A stretch of 64,000 nucleotides of DNA from Paralichthys olivaceus (taxonomy: Eukaryota > Chordata > Actinopteri > Pleuronectiformes > Paralichthyidae): the NCBI RefSeq assembly GCF_024713975.1, contig NC_091098.1, positions 22,327,316 to 22,391,315 of the forward strand. The letters are read 5' to 3'. Under the pieces are notes generated by a model. That model had not been told where the DNA came from. It saw nothing but the letters and a program-made list of their open reading frames with translations, and ran no database searches. The number at the start of each line of letters is the position of its first letter. Position 1 is the first letter of the stretch. A program made the position numbers and the translations under genes. Shown one piece after another: positions 1-12,500 of this stretch.

Positions 1-371
1 CAACTACTCCAGCTACCACAACAACTACTCCAACTACCACAACAACTACTCCAACTACCACAACCACAACTCCCACTACCACAACAACTACTCCAACTAC
101 CACAACCACAACTCCCACTACCACAACAACTACTCCAACTACCACAACAACTACCACAACTCCAACAACCACAACAACCACTCCAACTACCACAACCACA
201 ACAAACAGTGATAACGGTCAAGGTGCCTGTAATGGAGCGACCTCTGGGCTTTTCCCCAATCCCTTAGATCCAACTTCTTATTACAACTGTGGCTTTGATG
301 GAGCGCACCTCCAACAATGTCCAGCAGGATTGGTCTTCAAAACAAGCTGTAGTTGCTGCAACTATCCCTAA
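1..371 (+). CDS. Chitinase family GH18, C-terminal part only (mucin-like linker and chitin-binding domain)
   Basis: The window opens inside what looks like the last exon of a secreted chitinase. Read in the frame ending at the TAA at 369-371, bases 1 to about 215 encode an almost pure Thr/Pro linker (repeats of TTTTTTPTT type), probably O-glycosylated. The final ~50 residues form a peritrophin-A/CBM14 chitin-binding domain with six cysteines, including the FPNPxDPTSYYNC core and a CSCCNYP end. The catalytic GH18 barrel must lie off the left edge. The C-terminal domain closely resembles that of the complete chitinase at 31.6-34.5 kb on the other strand ([11 protein letters not shown] end), so the two are probably paralogues of the acidic chitinase (CHIA/CHIT1) group. 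The Thr-rich linker differs from the Gly/Ser linker of the other copy. The family is secreted and hydrolyses chitin. The catalytic activity of this copy cannot be judged here. Confidence 0.85.
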   Translation, partial: TTPATTTTTPTTTTTTPTTTTTTPTTTTTTPTTTTTTPTTTTTTPTTTTTTTTPTTTTTTPTTTTTTNSDNGQGACNGATSGLFPNPLDPTSYYNCGFDGAHLQQCPAGLVFKTSCSCCNYP

Positions 372-1799
372 AAACTTGCAGGTTATATTTTAATATTTAT
401 CCTTATCCACTGAAGGGGTCACTGTCACAAGTCAGTATAAGTACAATTTCTTATGATCATTGCGTGTTTTGTTTTCAGCCTCACTAATCTTCACTTAATT
501 TTAAAACATAATTGATACTTTATCATTAACATTTAATCTAATTTAATTTGCTTCATTATATGGTCGGTGCATATATTAGTATATATTTATATAGTGAGCT
601 TAACTTTCATACATTTTCATCAATATTACTAAATATTCAATAATGACTTACAAATGAAAGTTTCTAATATTTTGTTTCCTTTTGTTTGAAGTTTTATAAT
701 TGGTTGGTAGTGTTGGTTTGTATTTGTCTATCAGAGATAAGAGGCCCAGTAACGTGGAAAGAATCCATTAAATTCCATTTAACTATTTCCATATCACAAT
801 CTCTCTCTCTAATCTCTTCTTTTTGCTTGTCTTATAACAGATATATCACGTCATTTTTGTGTCACTTTATTTATTATTTATTTAAGTAAAGTCTTGTTTT
901 GTGGCTGTAAAGAATAAACCTGAACCTAAACCTTAATTCTTCATTGCTTGCTGTGATACTGAACACTCAACTTTCATGTAAAGCAGAACTGATGACAGAC
1001 AGAGATTAGGCAATGTTTGGGGTGGCCCAATAAGTTTTGCTCTGACCCACGATAAATAATAAACCCCCAACACAAATACATTCCACATGTATAATACATC
1101 ACAGCAGAGGCTGAAAGTGCTTACTGCTCACATGTTCACATCATTAAAGAAAACACGCCTCCAAACCAGATTCAAGATGAGGAATTAATGGATGTGAAAA
1201 TAGTTTGTTCCATAGATGAAGCGTGAATTGATTGATCAATAAAATGAGTTGACCTGTTTGGGTATACTTCGACGAGCTGCCTGTGTATGATGTTTTGACA
1301 TCGATTTGAAAGAAAAAATAATAATTGGGATGCTTCAGGATTGGGAGCAGACAAGTCGGTACAGGCTGTACCATGCTGTTCTTGGGTAAGCATGTCAAAA
1401 CAACCTAATAAAAAGCATTGAACTGGCAATTATGTCCCTGCACCTGCTTTGTGTATCCCAATAAGTAATACTAGCTTTTTGAAGTTGTAATAATGCCATT
1501 TCATAAAAATGTCATGACATAATTATAAACACTAGTGCAACGACCTGGCCTTTTTGAAGTGGGAATTTTGCTTGGTCTGTATTGATGCTCAGCTACTTCA
1601 GAATTAATAAGTGAAGCATTGCGTTATATAACAGTAGCATGACCTCTCGCAGAATGCATGCTTGCTGCTTCACTTAAATATTATTATTCTAGCTCGGCAT
1701 TAGGTTTCCATTTTTGTTTTTTTTTTAAAGTGTGCCTAGTTTCATTTTAGCATGCTGCAAGGCTAATCTAGGGAACAGCCAAAGAATGGAGCCATCCAC

Positions 1800-1900
1800 G
1801 TAGGGCTGGGCGATATGGACAAAAATCTCATCACTAAATTTTCTTTTTTTCATATCAGTCGATATTGACATATATCGTGATATAAATCAAATGACCAAAA
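1800..1900. repeat. Dispersed repeat of the 'gggctgggcgatat' type
   Basis: The string agggctgggcgatatggac followed by runs of tatcg/atatatcgtgatata is a sequence type found dispersed in fish genomes, probably part of a non-autonomous DNA transposon. A diverged relative is seen at 47.68-47.94 kb (gggttgggtgataaaactat ... gcgatatatcaag). Ends and target-site duplications were not resolved. Confidence 0.45.
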
Positions 1901-2028
1901 AGGTAATTTACGTTTTTTTTGCCAGTAGTGCTTATGTTAAATGTTCTTAAGTACAATCGTCTGACATGAAGCATGGCGAAGTCATGTGCTCAGACGTGAT
2001 AAGCTGCCAGCTACTGATAGGTTTATGA

Positions 2029-2822
2029 GTGCTCGACAGCCACTCACCAATCACCAATCACAGCCCATTCTCTCACCAAAGCGGTCCCTTTAAATACGAC
2101 CTCCTCCTCACTGATCCCTGCCACTCACCATCATGCCTCGTCTCGGGACAGACGATCCCTCACCTTCAAAACCCAGAACGACGAGGAGGGTTCGGAAGAA
2201 CAGAGCAGAAGAGAGCGGCAATGTCCGCCTTAATTCTCCCCTGGCAGCCACAAATCCTCCATCACCTAAAAACTGGCCGGTGAGTAAGTTACTCGAAGTG
2301 CGTCTATAGTCGCAATATCCCTGTTCGTCTCGGGGCGAGTCACGAAGAGCCGAAGAGAGTTGCTGGAAGAGGATCGGGCTTCTGTCCCCCCCTGTCTCTC
2401 CTACCTCAGCGCCGCAGTCTCCGCTAACGCCGGTGCTAGCTGCTCAGGCTACCGCTAGCACCTCCTCTAACCGACCGTCAGGAGAGAAGACCCGGTCCTC
2501 GCCTCGCTGACCAACATCCAGTCCTCCGTCAGCGGGATGGACGCCCGCCTCCGTGTCCTGGACATCCGAGACGACCCTCCACAAACTTCCACAGCTCCTC
2601 CAGGAGCGTCTGCTGTGAGCGCGGCAGGTAGCGCGCTGCCAATCGACGTCACGCCGCACAGAACTCTGGGAACTGGAGTTCCTACAACTTCACCGGGAGT
2701 CAAATCCTTGGAGACTCCAGACCTGCGTGTCCTCCTGCACACTCTTAAAAGATAAGTAAATAAAACCTTCACCTGTCATTTTATCAGAGTTTGGCAAAAC
2801 TTTAAAAAAAAAAAAAAAAAAA
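2029..2822 (+). other. GC-rich island ending in AATAAA and an A19 tract; possible retrocopy or mobile-element relic
   Basis: This 0.8-kb block is much richer in G+C and CpG than its surroundings. It has several moderately long open stretches, one of which includes a segment MDARLRVLDIRDD. AATAAA lies at 2759-2764 and, about 40 bases later, a run of 19 A (2804-2822) closes the block. That is the layout of a reverse-transcribed, polyadenylated RNA on the + strand. I do not recognise the encoded peptide. It could instead be the 5' part of an unrecognised mobile element. No target-site duplication was identified. Confidence 0.3.
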
Positions 2823-4328
2823 GCACCCAAATTGCTGTTTTGTTAATTATTGAATCACAGGGTTGTAATAATCTCCATCAGTTTTGGGGGAAAAAAACAG
2901 ATGGGGTCATTTTATGATTTACATTGTGTATAAAACCATTTATCGCAACTTGGAAATACTCAGGTAAAAAATGGATAAATAAAAACATATAAAATAATAA
3001 ATAAATTGATTATAGTTTTGTCAGTCTCCCACGACGATTGTGCTCCCATCATTAATAGTCTCATACCTCTCTTGCAGTTCTCCTTATACTATGCAACTGT
3101 TGATAGCGCAGCACCTTTTCGGTGTCTGTCGTAGCAGCTATAGAAGCCCTTTGTCAGATATGGTGTAATAATGATTGCGACTTGCTATTTGTTCTTCACC
3201 TTCACCCTGCATATCATTCCCCAGGCAGATCTTTCATCTCGAGATTATTGGATCTCTCAAAAACTGTGGACAAACTGCTCCATTTTGTCAATCTAGATAA
3301 AATATGTAGATCTGATTAAAAAATGTGATCACTGCTGCCATAGATATTTCATATAACAGTAGTAAGTCCTCTCGCAGAGTGGCTGAATGTGTCAGATTGA
3401 GACGGAAGTGTTGGGAACTTTATTTTTCTTTTTTGACACGTTTGAAGGGGAAATTTCATCATTGTGCTGTATTTCGTGTCGAGCTTCTGTGTATACTACA
3501 AATTTTCAGATTCATTTTCAAGAGGCAATGATACTACAGAGGGATACAGTTAGTCTGCGATGCTCTCTAAAAATAAATTACTGTTTCATTTAATGAGAAG
3601 TAAGAAAACAAAAGCAGTTTGCAGACATTAATTCTCGTCTTTCACATATGAACAAGCAGCAGGAGATGCAGACGCGTTCACAAGAACAGGGACATCTCTG
3701 CAGCATTCAGGTGTGAGGTAGCGCAGCAGGCAGGACATAACGTACTAATTCTCCTGTGGGAATCATGTGATTTGTTTGAATGAGAATGAGAATGCGACCC
3801 CAATGTGGGCCTGTATCACCAAAAGTCTCAAATCTCTATGAATTTTCTTTGATTCAGTTTTGCATCGGTCACATTAAAAATGACAACAATGTGCCAACTT
3901 GCTCGCTGTGAATCCTTCAGCTCTTGCTGTTTTCTCATGTGGAAACTATTTTAAGTGCATCTGCGTTCTCACATACAGACCTTCCGGATAATCTTCTGAA
4001 ATTCTCCAGAGCTCAATACATGTCTGAAAGCAACTGTATTTTGTTAAACATATCAATTAAACATTTCCACAATTGCCAGCATATTTTTGTTTTTGGCAGC
4101 CAAAATGTATGTATGATGACACATCACAGAAAGAGCCACATATATTTGTCCAATGGTTATTTTAATGCAACAGTCAGTGGTTTACAATTTTGTTTATTTG
4201 AAAATCTCATGTCTTGGCGCTAAAGTGCAGGATTCATTTTGTGTTTGAGATCCAGTGACAAAGGAGTAAAGTCGGTCAGCAGAGTGTTCTTGCATCTGTT
4301 TGATTTTGTTGCTGATGTCGTCAGTTCC

Positions 4329-7300
4329 TCACAGTTCATGGACAGAACTGTGAGGCTCAGGGAGATTCTGAATGTCACAGTTTTGAATCAGACTAAAGTA
4401 AAACATCACGTACTCCTCGTAGTTCTTTATGGAAATCCTTTCGTTGATGCCATGGATTCTAAGAAACAGAAAAAACAGTTTCCATGCTTATGTATTTCCT
4501 TTTTCAAGAGGAGGGAAATATCCTTCATTCATTTGATTGGCTGTAAATTTTCTTGTAGGATAATTTTACCAAGGCTGAGGGGAAAACTGGGCAAGCACTT
4601 GGTGTTAATGCATAAAACTCTTCATACTGTATTTGCTGTATACAGGAAATCTGAGTCTGGGTTTGTAATGTAAATGTCTCTATCCAGAGGTTTATTATAC
4701 AACAGCAGGTTTTGCTGAGTCCTCTCTTTATTTATATTCCACATGAGACAAACAAGATTCTTACCTCTGAGCGTCACCTGGTTTTAACCAGAGAGGCAAA
4801 AAGCGATAAATATCCTTGGTCAGGTCTTTGAAGTGTCGACTGTCTGTGTTTGCAGTACACATACCTGCAAATTCAAACATGATATCAAGAAGATCCTGCT
4901 GTTTAAATGATAACACCCTAAATAAACCATTTTTCTGCCTTAAAATCTATCGGGACTGTACCTGGAGCAACTGTAACTGTTGGAAAGATGTCCAACACGG
5001 TTTTCTTAATGATCTGAAAGCCAAAAGACTTTTCATCCGCAGAGCTGACAGGCTCAGGGTCAAAGCCATTAATGAGCTCTATCTTCACACGTGCGTCACC
5101 CACTGTGGAATGGATATGGTCCATTGCCTGGATGAGACAGCACACATTTTAATTTGTATTTCATGGAGACATCAGGGATTCTCAGAGGAGAGGGTCATCT
5201 TTGACTCTACCTCTTGTAATGACTGTGCTGGGTGGATTCGCATATTGATGTAAGCTTCAGCAAGGGAGGGGATAACATTCTCCTGCAAGAGAGGAGGGGT
5301 GATTAGGATTTTTCTGTGGCAAACTGAATTGCTTGCAATCTGATTTCCAGTGAATAGCTTTCTGATTTATTATATTTAACTGTACCTTAACTCCCGCATT
5401 AAACATGGTGACTGCTGTGGTCGTCCTTATAAAACTGTTGGTTTCTGGTTTTCTTTCCATGAATCTGGAACACAAGACGTACTTATGGATTCATTCCAAA
5501 GGCCACAGTCAGAAGAAAACGTGCAGAATTAATTTTAGGAAGTAATCACCTGGCAAGGATCGGAGAGAACAGCCACAAATTTGACATAATGAACTTCAGT
5601 GGAAACCTGAACTGAAGTCAAAGAATGAGTAACAGGAGAAGATGATAGGATAAAATGCTACAAGTTGTGATGAGTAATTGGTTCTGCTTACCTTATGGGC
5701 CAGGTGTTCAATGGTTTGACGTTCAGGCCCATAACCAAATACCGTCGGCATAGGGTTCTCCTCCAGTCTGAGGAAACGGCATGAAAGTGACATTGAAAGG
5801 CTTTTTGTAAACACAGAGGTAAACATGGAGTAGGACTTGGTTATAATAGCAGTGTTGTGTACAGAACCCTTGACCAGATTTCATAAATGAGTGCGACTGT
5901 GAATAAAGATGGACGAGTGAGCAGTGAGCAGAGCCAAAGTCAGGCTGATACACGTGCTGGCCCTATCATGAGTCGATCTGAGCTGTCAATAATGATGTTT
6001 CACCCTCTTTATAATAAAACCACCTTAAATGATAGAAACCACCTTTAAGAATAATATTTATTGAGCATGACTTTTTAGTTTGGTCCATCTCCCATTAACT
6101 AACATGGAGGAGGAGGCAGGATTTATTACATATACTGCAGCCAGCCACCAGATGGTGATTAAGACACTTTGGCTGCACTTTTGGGGAGCTGTCATGTCGT
6201 CCATCTTTAAATATAGTGTGTATATATAAATGGTTTATCGTCCGTGAAAGGATCCAGCTGTTGGAGCCTTTTGTTTCTTGGGGATGAAAGGACGCATTTG
6301 TGAGCCCAATTTGAAGGAGCCTTTCGAAGTGGAACAGTCTAATCACGCTGTTGTGACATAATCGGTCTCCAAATGCAGCCTCCGGAGGATGCAGCCCTTG
6401 AATTTAAACTAGGGATGTCACAAAAACCATAAACATGTGTTTGATAGTCTACAGTTTATAGACATATTTAAACACAAGTAAAAACAAGTAAATTAAGTAA
6501 ATGGGATTTATTGGTTAGCTTCTGCCGTGGTATCGAATTAGGTATCGAGAATCGTGGAAATTATAAAAATAGTACGGTTGTTTTTTTACCTTTTATTTTC
6601 ACTTAAAAAGAAAGTAACAAAAAAAAAAAGTAGTATGTAGAATAACAAATGGAGCAGCGTGACAACAGAGACCGACCAGAACACAGAGTACCGTACATTC
6701 TTCTCACCTTTTGACTGCTGAAGCCAGGATCCCGATGGTGGTCTCCCTGGGAGGCATTGAGGCGTGACCAGGGACCATAGACACACTCAGCTTTATAGAG
6801 GCCATTCCCTTTTCACTTAACCCAATTCTGCAAAAGATGTACACACACACACACACACACACACAAAACAGAACTTTGTCTATGCAATTTAATGGAGACA
6901 TCTAACTTTAAACCATGCTTTTGTTGAAATGTCATGCTTGAAACTTTTTCTCGACAAAATAAGCAAAGCAAATATCGTGCAGACTTGTTCATGAAATTCA
7001 AGAACAGCAGGTTCTTACAGAGCGGCAGGTCCGTCAAGACCAGGGAAGACTCCATCAATCAAAGCCAGGCCCTCGTCCAGGACGAACAACAGCTGCACAC
7101 CACGCTGTTTGAGCACGCGTACAATGTTCACCGCCCCATTCAAACCAAAAACCTGGAAAAAGAAATATGAACGGACACAGAAAAGATTGAAATTTATTAA
7201 ATGTTACATTAGTTCACATTTTCAGGACAGGGGGATAAATATTTTTAGTACTTCTTCATCATGACCAAGACCGATGTAAAATCCTCTGCGTGGAGCATAG

Positions 7301-8176
7301 CCTTTTTTAAGCAAGTATTCCAGCGCCTCAAGTATTCCCTGGAAAACATAAAAACATTTTAGTTGATCCATGAGCATGTGACTGTATTCCAAATAATCCT
7401 CAGATCACTCATTACATTATCTCACCATTAAAGAGCTCTTGTCGTCCATGGCTCCTCGACCGTAGATGTAGCCGTCTATCACCTCGGCGGAAAACGGTGG
7501 GGCCACCCAGTCGGCTGACTCCGAGGCAGGTACCACGTCGATGTGGGCCAGCAGCAGGTACGGCACCAGGTCAGGTTGGGAACCTTCCACCTTAAACAGG
7601 TGGCTGTAGTTTCCCACCAACTCATGACGAACCAAGCTCGAGGAGAAAGTCGTTGGGAAGGCTGTCACACAAAGAAGGTGTGAACTTCACCCATGACCCC
7701 CCCAACCCACAACCCACGAATCAACTGTGCGTCTGTGCGTGCGTGCGTGCGTGCGTGTCAGTCACTGCATCTAGTGCCGCTCGTACCTTGGCGGAGGAAC
7801 TTGTCGAAGTGAAGCAGCGCTGTGGTGTTGATGTCCTCAGCGGATGTGGACACGGTGCGGATCCGGATCGCCTCTGGATGGAAGAGAGAGGGGGGGGGGA
7901 CAGCGGGTTGTAGGAGGCGGTGTCTCCACGTTTTTCACACGGTAACACTCACGCACATTTACCTCTCAGACGTGTCAGCAGCTCCTGCCTGTGCTGCGGG
8001 TCCAACTCCAGCGAGATGTTGTTCGTGCCCTCCCAGTGGGCGAGCTGATCACTTCCGTCCACAGTCAGAGTCCTGATTGACGCCACAGTCAACAACAGTG
8101 ACACGACTACGAGGAGGCTGCAGAAGATGATCTTTAAGAACTTGATTGCTTTAAACCTCTGGCCTGATTCCGTCAT
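4329..8176 (-). CDS. pm20d1: PM20D1, secreted N-acyl amino acid synthase/hydrolase (M20 peptidase family)
   Basis: Thirteen exons join in phase to a 520-residue protein (human about 502): 7963-8176, 7787-7873, 7426-7661, 7252-7338, 7019-7152, 6708-6827, 5692-5767, 5550-5611, 5386-5464, 5211-5282, 4962-5127, 4765-4864 and 4329-4458. All have GT-AG borders. The N terminus has a hydrophobic signal segment (about residues 13-34). M20 metal-site motifs are intact: [10 protein letters not shown] (H140, D142), [10 protein letters not shown] (D173), GLGHDEE (E207/E208) and VLDEG (D234). [17 protein letters not shown] and RIHGIN near the end are typical of PM20D1. In mammals the enzyme is secreted and reversibly condenses fatty acids with amino acids to give N-acyl amino acids that uncouple respiration. 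Nothing looks broken. The ATG at 8174-8176 is the only one upstream of the signal segment in frame. The neighbour on the left side is a chitinase and on the right the LEM-domain gene, as expected near human 1q32. Confidence 0.95.
6095..6245. repeat. Dispersed teleost repeat inside pm20d1 intron 6
   Basis: The segment running through catggaggaggaggcaggat, ccagccaccagatggtgatt and gtcatgtcgtccatcttta is a sequence type I know as common in fish introns and intergenic DNA. It lies between pm20d1 exons 6 and 7. The element class is uncertain and no clear ends are visible. Confidence 0.5.
6841..6864. repeat. (AC)12 microsatellite
   Basis: Perfect dinucleotide run in pm20d1 intron 5, beginning about 14 bases upstream of the exon 6 acceptor in transcript orientation, so it sits in or near the branch-point and polypyrimidine region ((GT)n on the coding strand). 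Confidence 0.95.
7733..7758. repeat. (GCGT)n microsatellite
   Basis: Tetranucleotide gtgc/gcgt run in pm20d1 intron 2, about 28 bases beyond the exon 2 donor in the transcribed direction. Confidence 0.85.
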
Positions 8177-9510
8177 TGTTTATTTGTGGCGTCAGCGGAA
8201 CTGGATCGGTATCAGTGCGCAGACCGGGTCAAAGTCTGCGGTGCAGGCTGAATCATGCACAGAGCCGCCTGCAGGCCTGAAGACACATTACAGCCTCAGA
8301 GTGTCACTCCCCCTTCATAAAGTCATAATAATGTTCAGACCTTCAGTACGAAGCACTCATCTGCATCTTCAACCTGTGTTGCATGAAAATTAAATCACTA
8401 AAAATGAATAAACCCTTGGTCTGTGTCAGTGAGTAACATTATGCATTAGGCTGACTGCAAAGAGGTCGCTTCCATATTCACATTTGCTGTAATTGCTACG
8501 TGTCAACAAATTAATTTCACTATTTTGCAAAAAAAAAGTATTGACCTATCCCGGATATTCTTTGAAATAATTCCCTTTATTATTTCCAGAGTTATTTATT
8601 GAACAACTAGTGCATTTTAGGAGCCCTCAGGCTGTGAGGTTTTCACTTACACAGAAGGAGATGCAAACAGGATTTTTAAGTTCTCAGATGTATATGTTTG
8701 TTCTATCAAAGTTAAAGACCCTCAGGAGTTATACAGGCAACTGGACCCGCTTGTTGACTTGCTTCAAAGATTCCTGTGATGGCACACAAACTTCCAAAGA
8801 TACAATTCCAGCATTAAAGCAGCCTAATGTCCATCCACGATGACTGTGAGGGTGCACAAGTGTCCAAAGACATGAAAGCAGCCATCAGAATGTTTATTAT
8901 AACTTGGTGATACCCTACTTAAAATACATTTTTATATGAACTTCCTTTGGAGGTGTATCGCTTGAAAATCAAATTGGTTTCGTAGTTTTTGCCTAATCAT
9001 TCTAAAACAAACTGGCAAAAAAAAAATATGAAAAGAACATTTAAAAAGTATGAAGCAAAACATCCTTTATTGAAATATGATTTAAATATTATCTTTAAAA
9101 AAACGATGCACATCAGACATACTGTGACATCAGTTACAATCAGGTGACACAAAAATACAACATTTTTACATTTGACAAAATATTCAGCTCTTGATGGCAC
9201 TTTGTGCTCATGAGATTGTTTTAACCACAGAGACAAAATTGGAAACACTTACATCAGCAAAACATTAAAAATGTAGAGCCGGACTTTAAAGATTTGCTCC
9301 CATACAGACAAACAAATGCAGTAAATAGCAAAAGTGATAAGTGATTACAGTATGTGCTCCCTGAAGACAATCCAAGACAAAGTAATCGTAATATGCATCA
9401 ACAAAAATAAGCTATGTGACATGTGTAAGTTTAAAAAAATCACATTACATTACTTCTGTTCAGAAAGTGCTGGTGTGTCTTATGTCTTGCCAGAAACAGA
9501 CTGAGTTGTC
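8177..9510. other. Intergenic: pm20d1 promoter side and lemd1 3' UTR
   Basis: About 1.3 kb between the start codon of pm20d1 and the stop codon of the LEM-domain gene, both on the - strand. AATAAA on the - strand is expected between about 8.9 and 9.3 kb, where TTTATT occurs on + (for example 9066-9071), so the lower-numbered part of the LEM gene's 3' UTR may reach there. No further gene seen. Confidence 0.55.
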
Positions 9511-12500
9511 CTAAACTAAAGCATAAACGAGGTAGAGGATGCACACCATGATGAGGAAGAACAGAAACCGTATGTGGACAGGCACAAGGCGGCGCTCCAC
9601 CTCTCGTCTCTCCAGGGTCGTGGGACTGACAGGAGTGTCCGGGTACGCGTACTGCACAGGTCTCCCTGCTGCCCCCTTGATGGGTCTCCGACGAGTGGCG
9701 CTGAAATAGTGTTGGACACATGTGCTGACAATCTAACCACAGAACGCCAATCATGTGTCGGTATGTGCTTTGATGCAAAGCTGTCCTGTGAATCTACTTC
9801 TCATTCAGCAACAACTCAGAAGATTACAAGCACTTACTATATACCCATGGGTGTGGTCTCAGCAGGAAGCAAATCCTTGAAAGTATCGTTCACAGGCTCC
9901 CGAGGAGGCTGGAAGAGAAAGAAGCAAGTTACTCACAAACAGAGAGAAACAGAAAAACGTCCCAGACATCAGTGTCCCACAGAGACCCTGGCTCAGCAAG
10001 TCAGGCAGAGATGAAGGCACAGGGCAAATGGTTATGTGACAACTGGAGATCCTACACACACACTGATAAAATATTCAAACTGATCCAGCTCGGACTTTCT
10101 CCGGAATTTCACATGTGAACAACTCAGCAGGGGATTCTCCGATCAGATGCTTTCACAGCTCAGAAATACACGGGGCGTTCAGGTGAGGGGTGGTACAGCG
10201 GTAGGATGTAAGGTAATGTTTCTGCCGCTGAGACTCACGTGTGTTTGATTACCCCCACGTCGGCCTTTATCAACATAGGCGACATCTTGGTCTGTCTTCT
10301 TCATGTGTGGCACCAGTTTTTTCACATGGAGATATGTATTTGTGTGTTAGTCGTGGGCTCCTTCGGACATTCGGAGCAGTGTTTACGAGGGGGGTGGCCT
10401 GAGAATATGCACAGATTCCCCAGAGTTCAGTGCGTGTCTGAAAGCAGTAATAGTGAAACTAGCATGAAAGGATTCAGACCACATAGTGTGTTCTCAAAGG
10501 CCATGCACACACCCCCATCAAGTCACATGAAATAAAAAAGTAATAAGATGCAAGTGCCTTCTTCATTTCCCGTTTATGAGGGGAAGTCCTGGGAGTGTAG
10601 TACAGGGAGTTGTTCTTCATGGTGCTGTTGTCTACAACTGGCATGTCCAGCTGAGGAAAGGAGATGTAACAGATTATGACACAGTCAGAAATAGCTTCCG
10701 CATCCAGCGAATGTCTCCAACACCGAAACCACCACCACGGTTTGTTCAGTCACACTTTAAGCACAATGTGAGAGCTCTGTACTGACCCTGCTGGACCGTG
10801 ACCAATGCTCCTGCACATTGCTCCCATTGAACTCTCTCACAGTGTTTGTGCTAGTGGAGAGTGGCCCCCGACTCTCCATCTGTTATTCAGAGTGAGAATG
10901 CTCATGACTGATTACTTACACTAAAAGAAGAAAATGAAAGGACGGGGTCATTTTAACAGAAGTGGACTCAATACTTTCCTCCTCAACCATTTCAGTGATG
11001 CTGAAGACCTGAGAGGAAAGTGATGAAGCATCGGCTGCAACCGTCTGTGATCCAGCTTGAACCTGCAAGGATTAGCATGATTATCCTGTTGACATCCACA
11101 TAAACATATACCAGTCACCACCTGTGCTTTACACCAGTGAGATACCAAAGCCCAACACTGTCAGAAGACAAAAAATATCCCTTTAGTGGCTTGTGAATGA
11201 AAGCGCAATAAAGTTACACAGCCTAAGCAAGGAATGCAGAGAATTCCAAATCCACAAGAGAAGCAGAATAAGACCAGCCTACCCCTGATCCTAATCCTGG
11301 CCGTTGATCTACAGAGGATGCCCTACTAATTCCTGCAGGAATCTGCGAGCAGCGAGGCCGACTCCGCTCTGATGATTTTAATGCATTCCCTGAATTCCAC
11401 GCGGGACTAGGTTCCTTTTTCCTAGAGGCACGGGCGCGCTGCAAGAGGCCAACGCGGTCAAACACAGAAATAAGAAAAACACATCAGTGTCCCCTGAAGA
11501 CTCTGTTTGTGTGCAGTCTCTCCAGATATCTGTGGTCATTTACCAGTCTGGATGAAGGTAAAAAGCACTGTGGGTAAACAAAGCCACCTCTCTGAAAACC
11601 CAACTCTGCCTGTGAAAAGTAAAAAAAACACATTGACTCGTGATGTAACTGTTTACGCCACAATGAGGACAGTGAAACCCCTACAGTTACAACAAGTAAC
11701 CACTAAGTGGCACTGTAAGGACTTGCATGAGCATCAAAAGTTTGCTTCAGATCATTTAACCAAAGAGATGAAGACCTTCTGACAGTTCTCTCACCTGGCT
11801 GCTCCCGGGCTGAGCCTCGTCCGACTGCACAGCCGCTTTCTGCTTTTCTTCCTCAGCACCTGGACAGGTCCCCAAAAAACAATCCAGAGCTCATGATCGC
11901 CAACAATTACAAAACCACAAAGACAGAAAATGTAGACAAATAAACCCCAGAATAATTCAGGTCACACACCGGACTCTGCCTCATCGTCCTCCCCGTTTTC
12001 TTCCTCCTCTTCCTCACTGGCTGAGTACAATGTCGCCTTCTCTGCTCCATTAGGTTGGTTGTGTCCGTCAGACTGGAGCAGTTTGCTGAGCTTCTTCTCA
12101 TACAAAGCCCTGGTGGAGGCTAGCGTGGACAAAATATACAATAGTAATCAGTTTTTGTCATAGTGGAAAAGAGAAAGTGAACATGGTGACAGTTTCACAT
12201 GCAACCTCACCAACTATGGGCCCAGGTTTGAACCCGTGTCGGAGCAGTGCGGCCTTGAGGTCATCATCAGTCAGACCGCTCAGGTCAGGTATCTCTGCCT
12301 CCTCTGGATTCTTCTCGTTTTCCTCAAAAAGAAAAATTAGCTGAATTTACTGAATGTGCATTTGAAACACAACAGAGGCGGAAGGCTGCAGCTTATCTCA
12401 GTGTAAATCTCCTGTTTCCACGTCTGCCCGATCAACAACCACAGAATAACAAGACTGCGGGTTTGTGGTGGAGCCAAGTCAACACACACAAGTGCTTGTT

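Larger units (their letters stand above)
372..4328. other. Intergenic, mostly AT-rich, with repeat relics
   Basis: No gene could be supported here. The first part is probably 3' UTR of the chitinase: AATAAA at 913-918 could be a poly(A) signal. Two marked spots inside are listed separately: a dispersed repeat near 1.8 kb and a GC-rich segment at 2.03-2.82 kb ending in an A tract. The short reading frames between 3.1 and 4.2 kb show no motif and no coding-like composition. Confidence 0.6.

Noticed and set aside
4239-5253. Two + strand frames of about 145 codons
   Set aside because: Antisense of pm20d1 exons 10-13.
9574-10014. 146-codon + strand frame
   Set aside because: Antisense of the last two exons of the LEM-domain gene.
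10900-10925. Polypyrimidine-AG directly followed by gtaagt, resembling a recursive splice site
   Set aside because: The AG and GT are separated by one base (ag t gtaagt), not the joined AGGT of known recursive sites, and the upstream frame is open. A plain donor is more likely.
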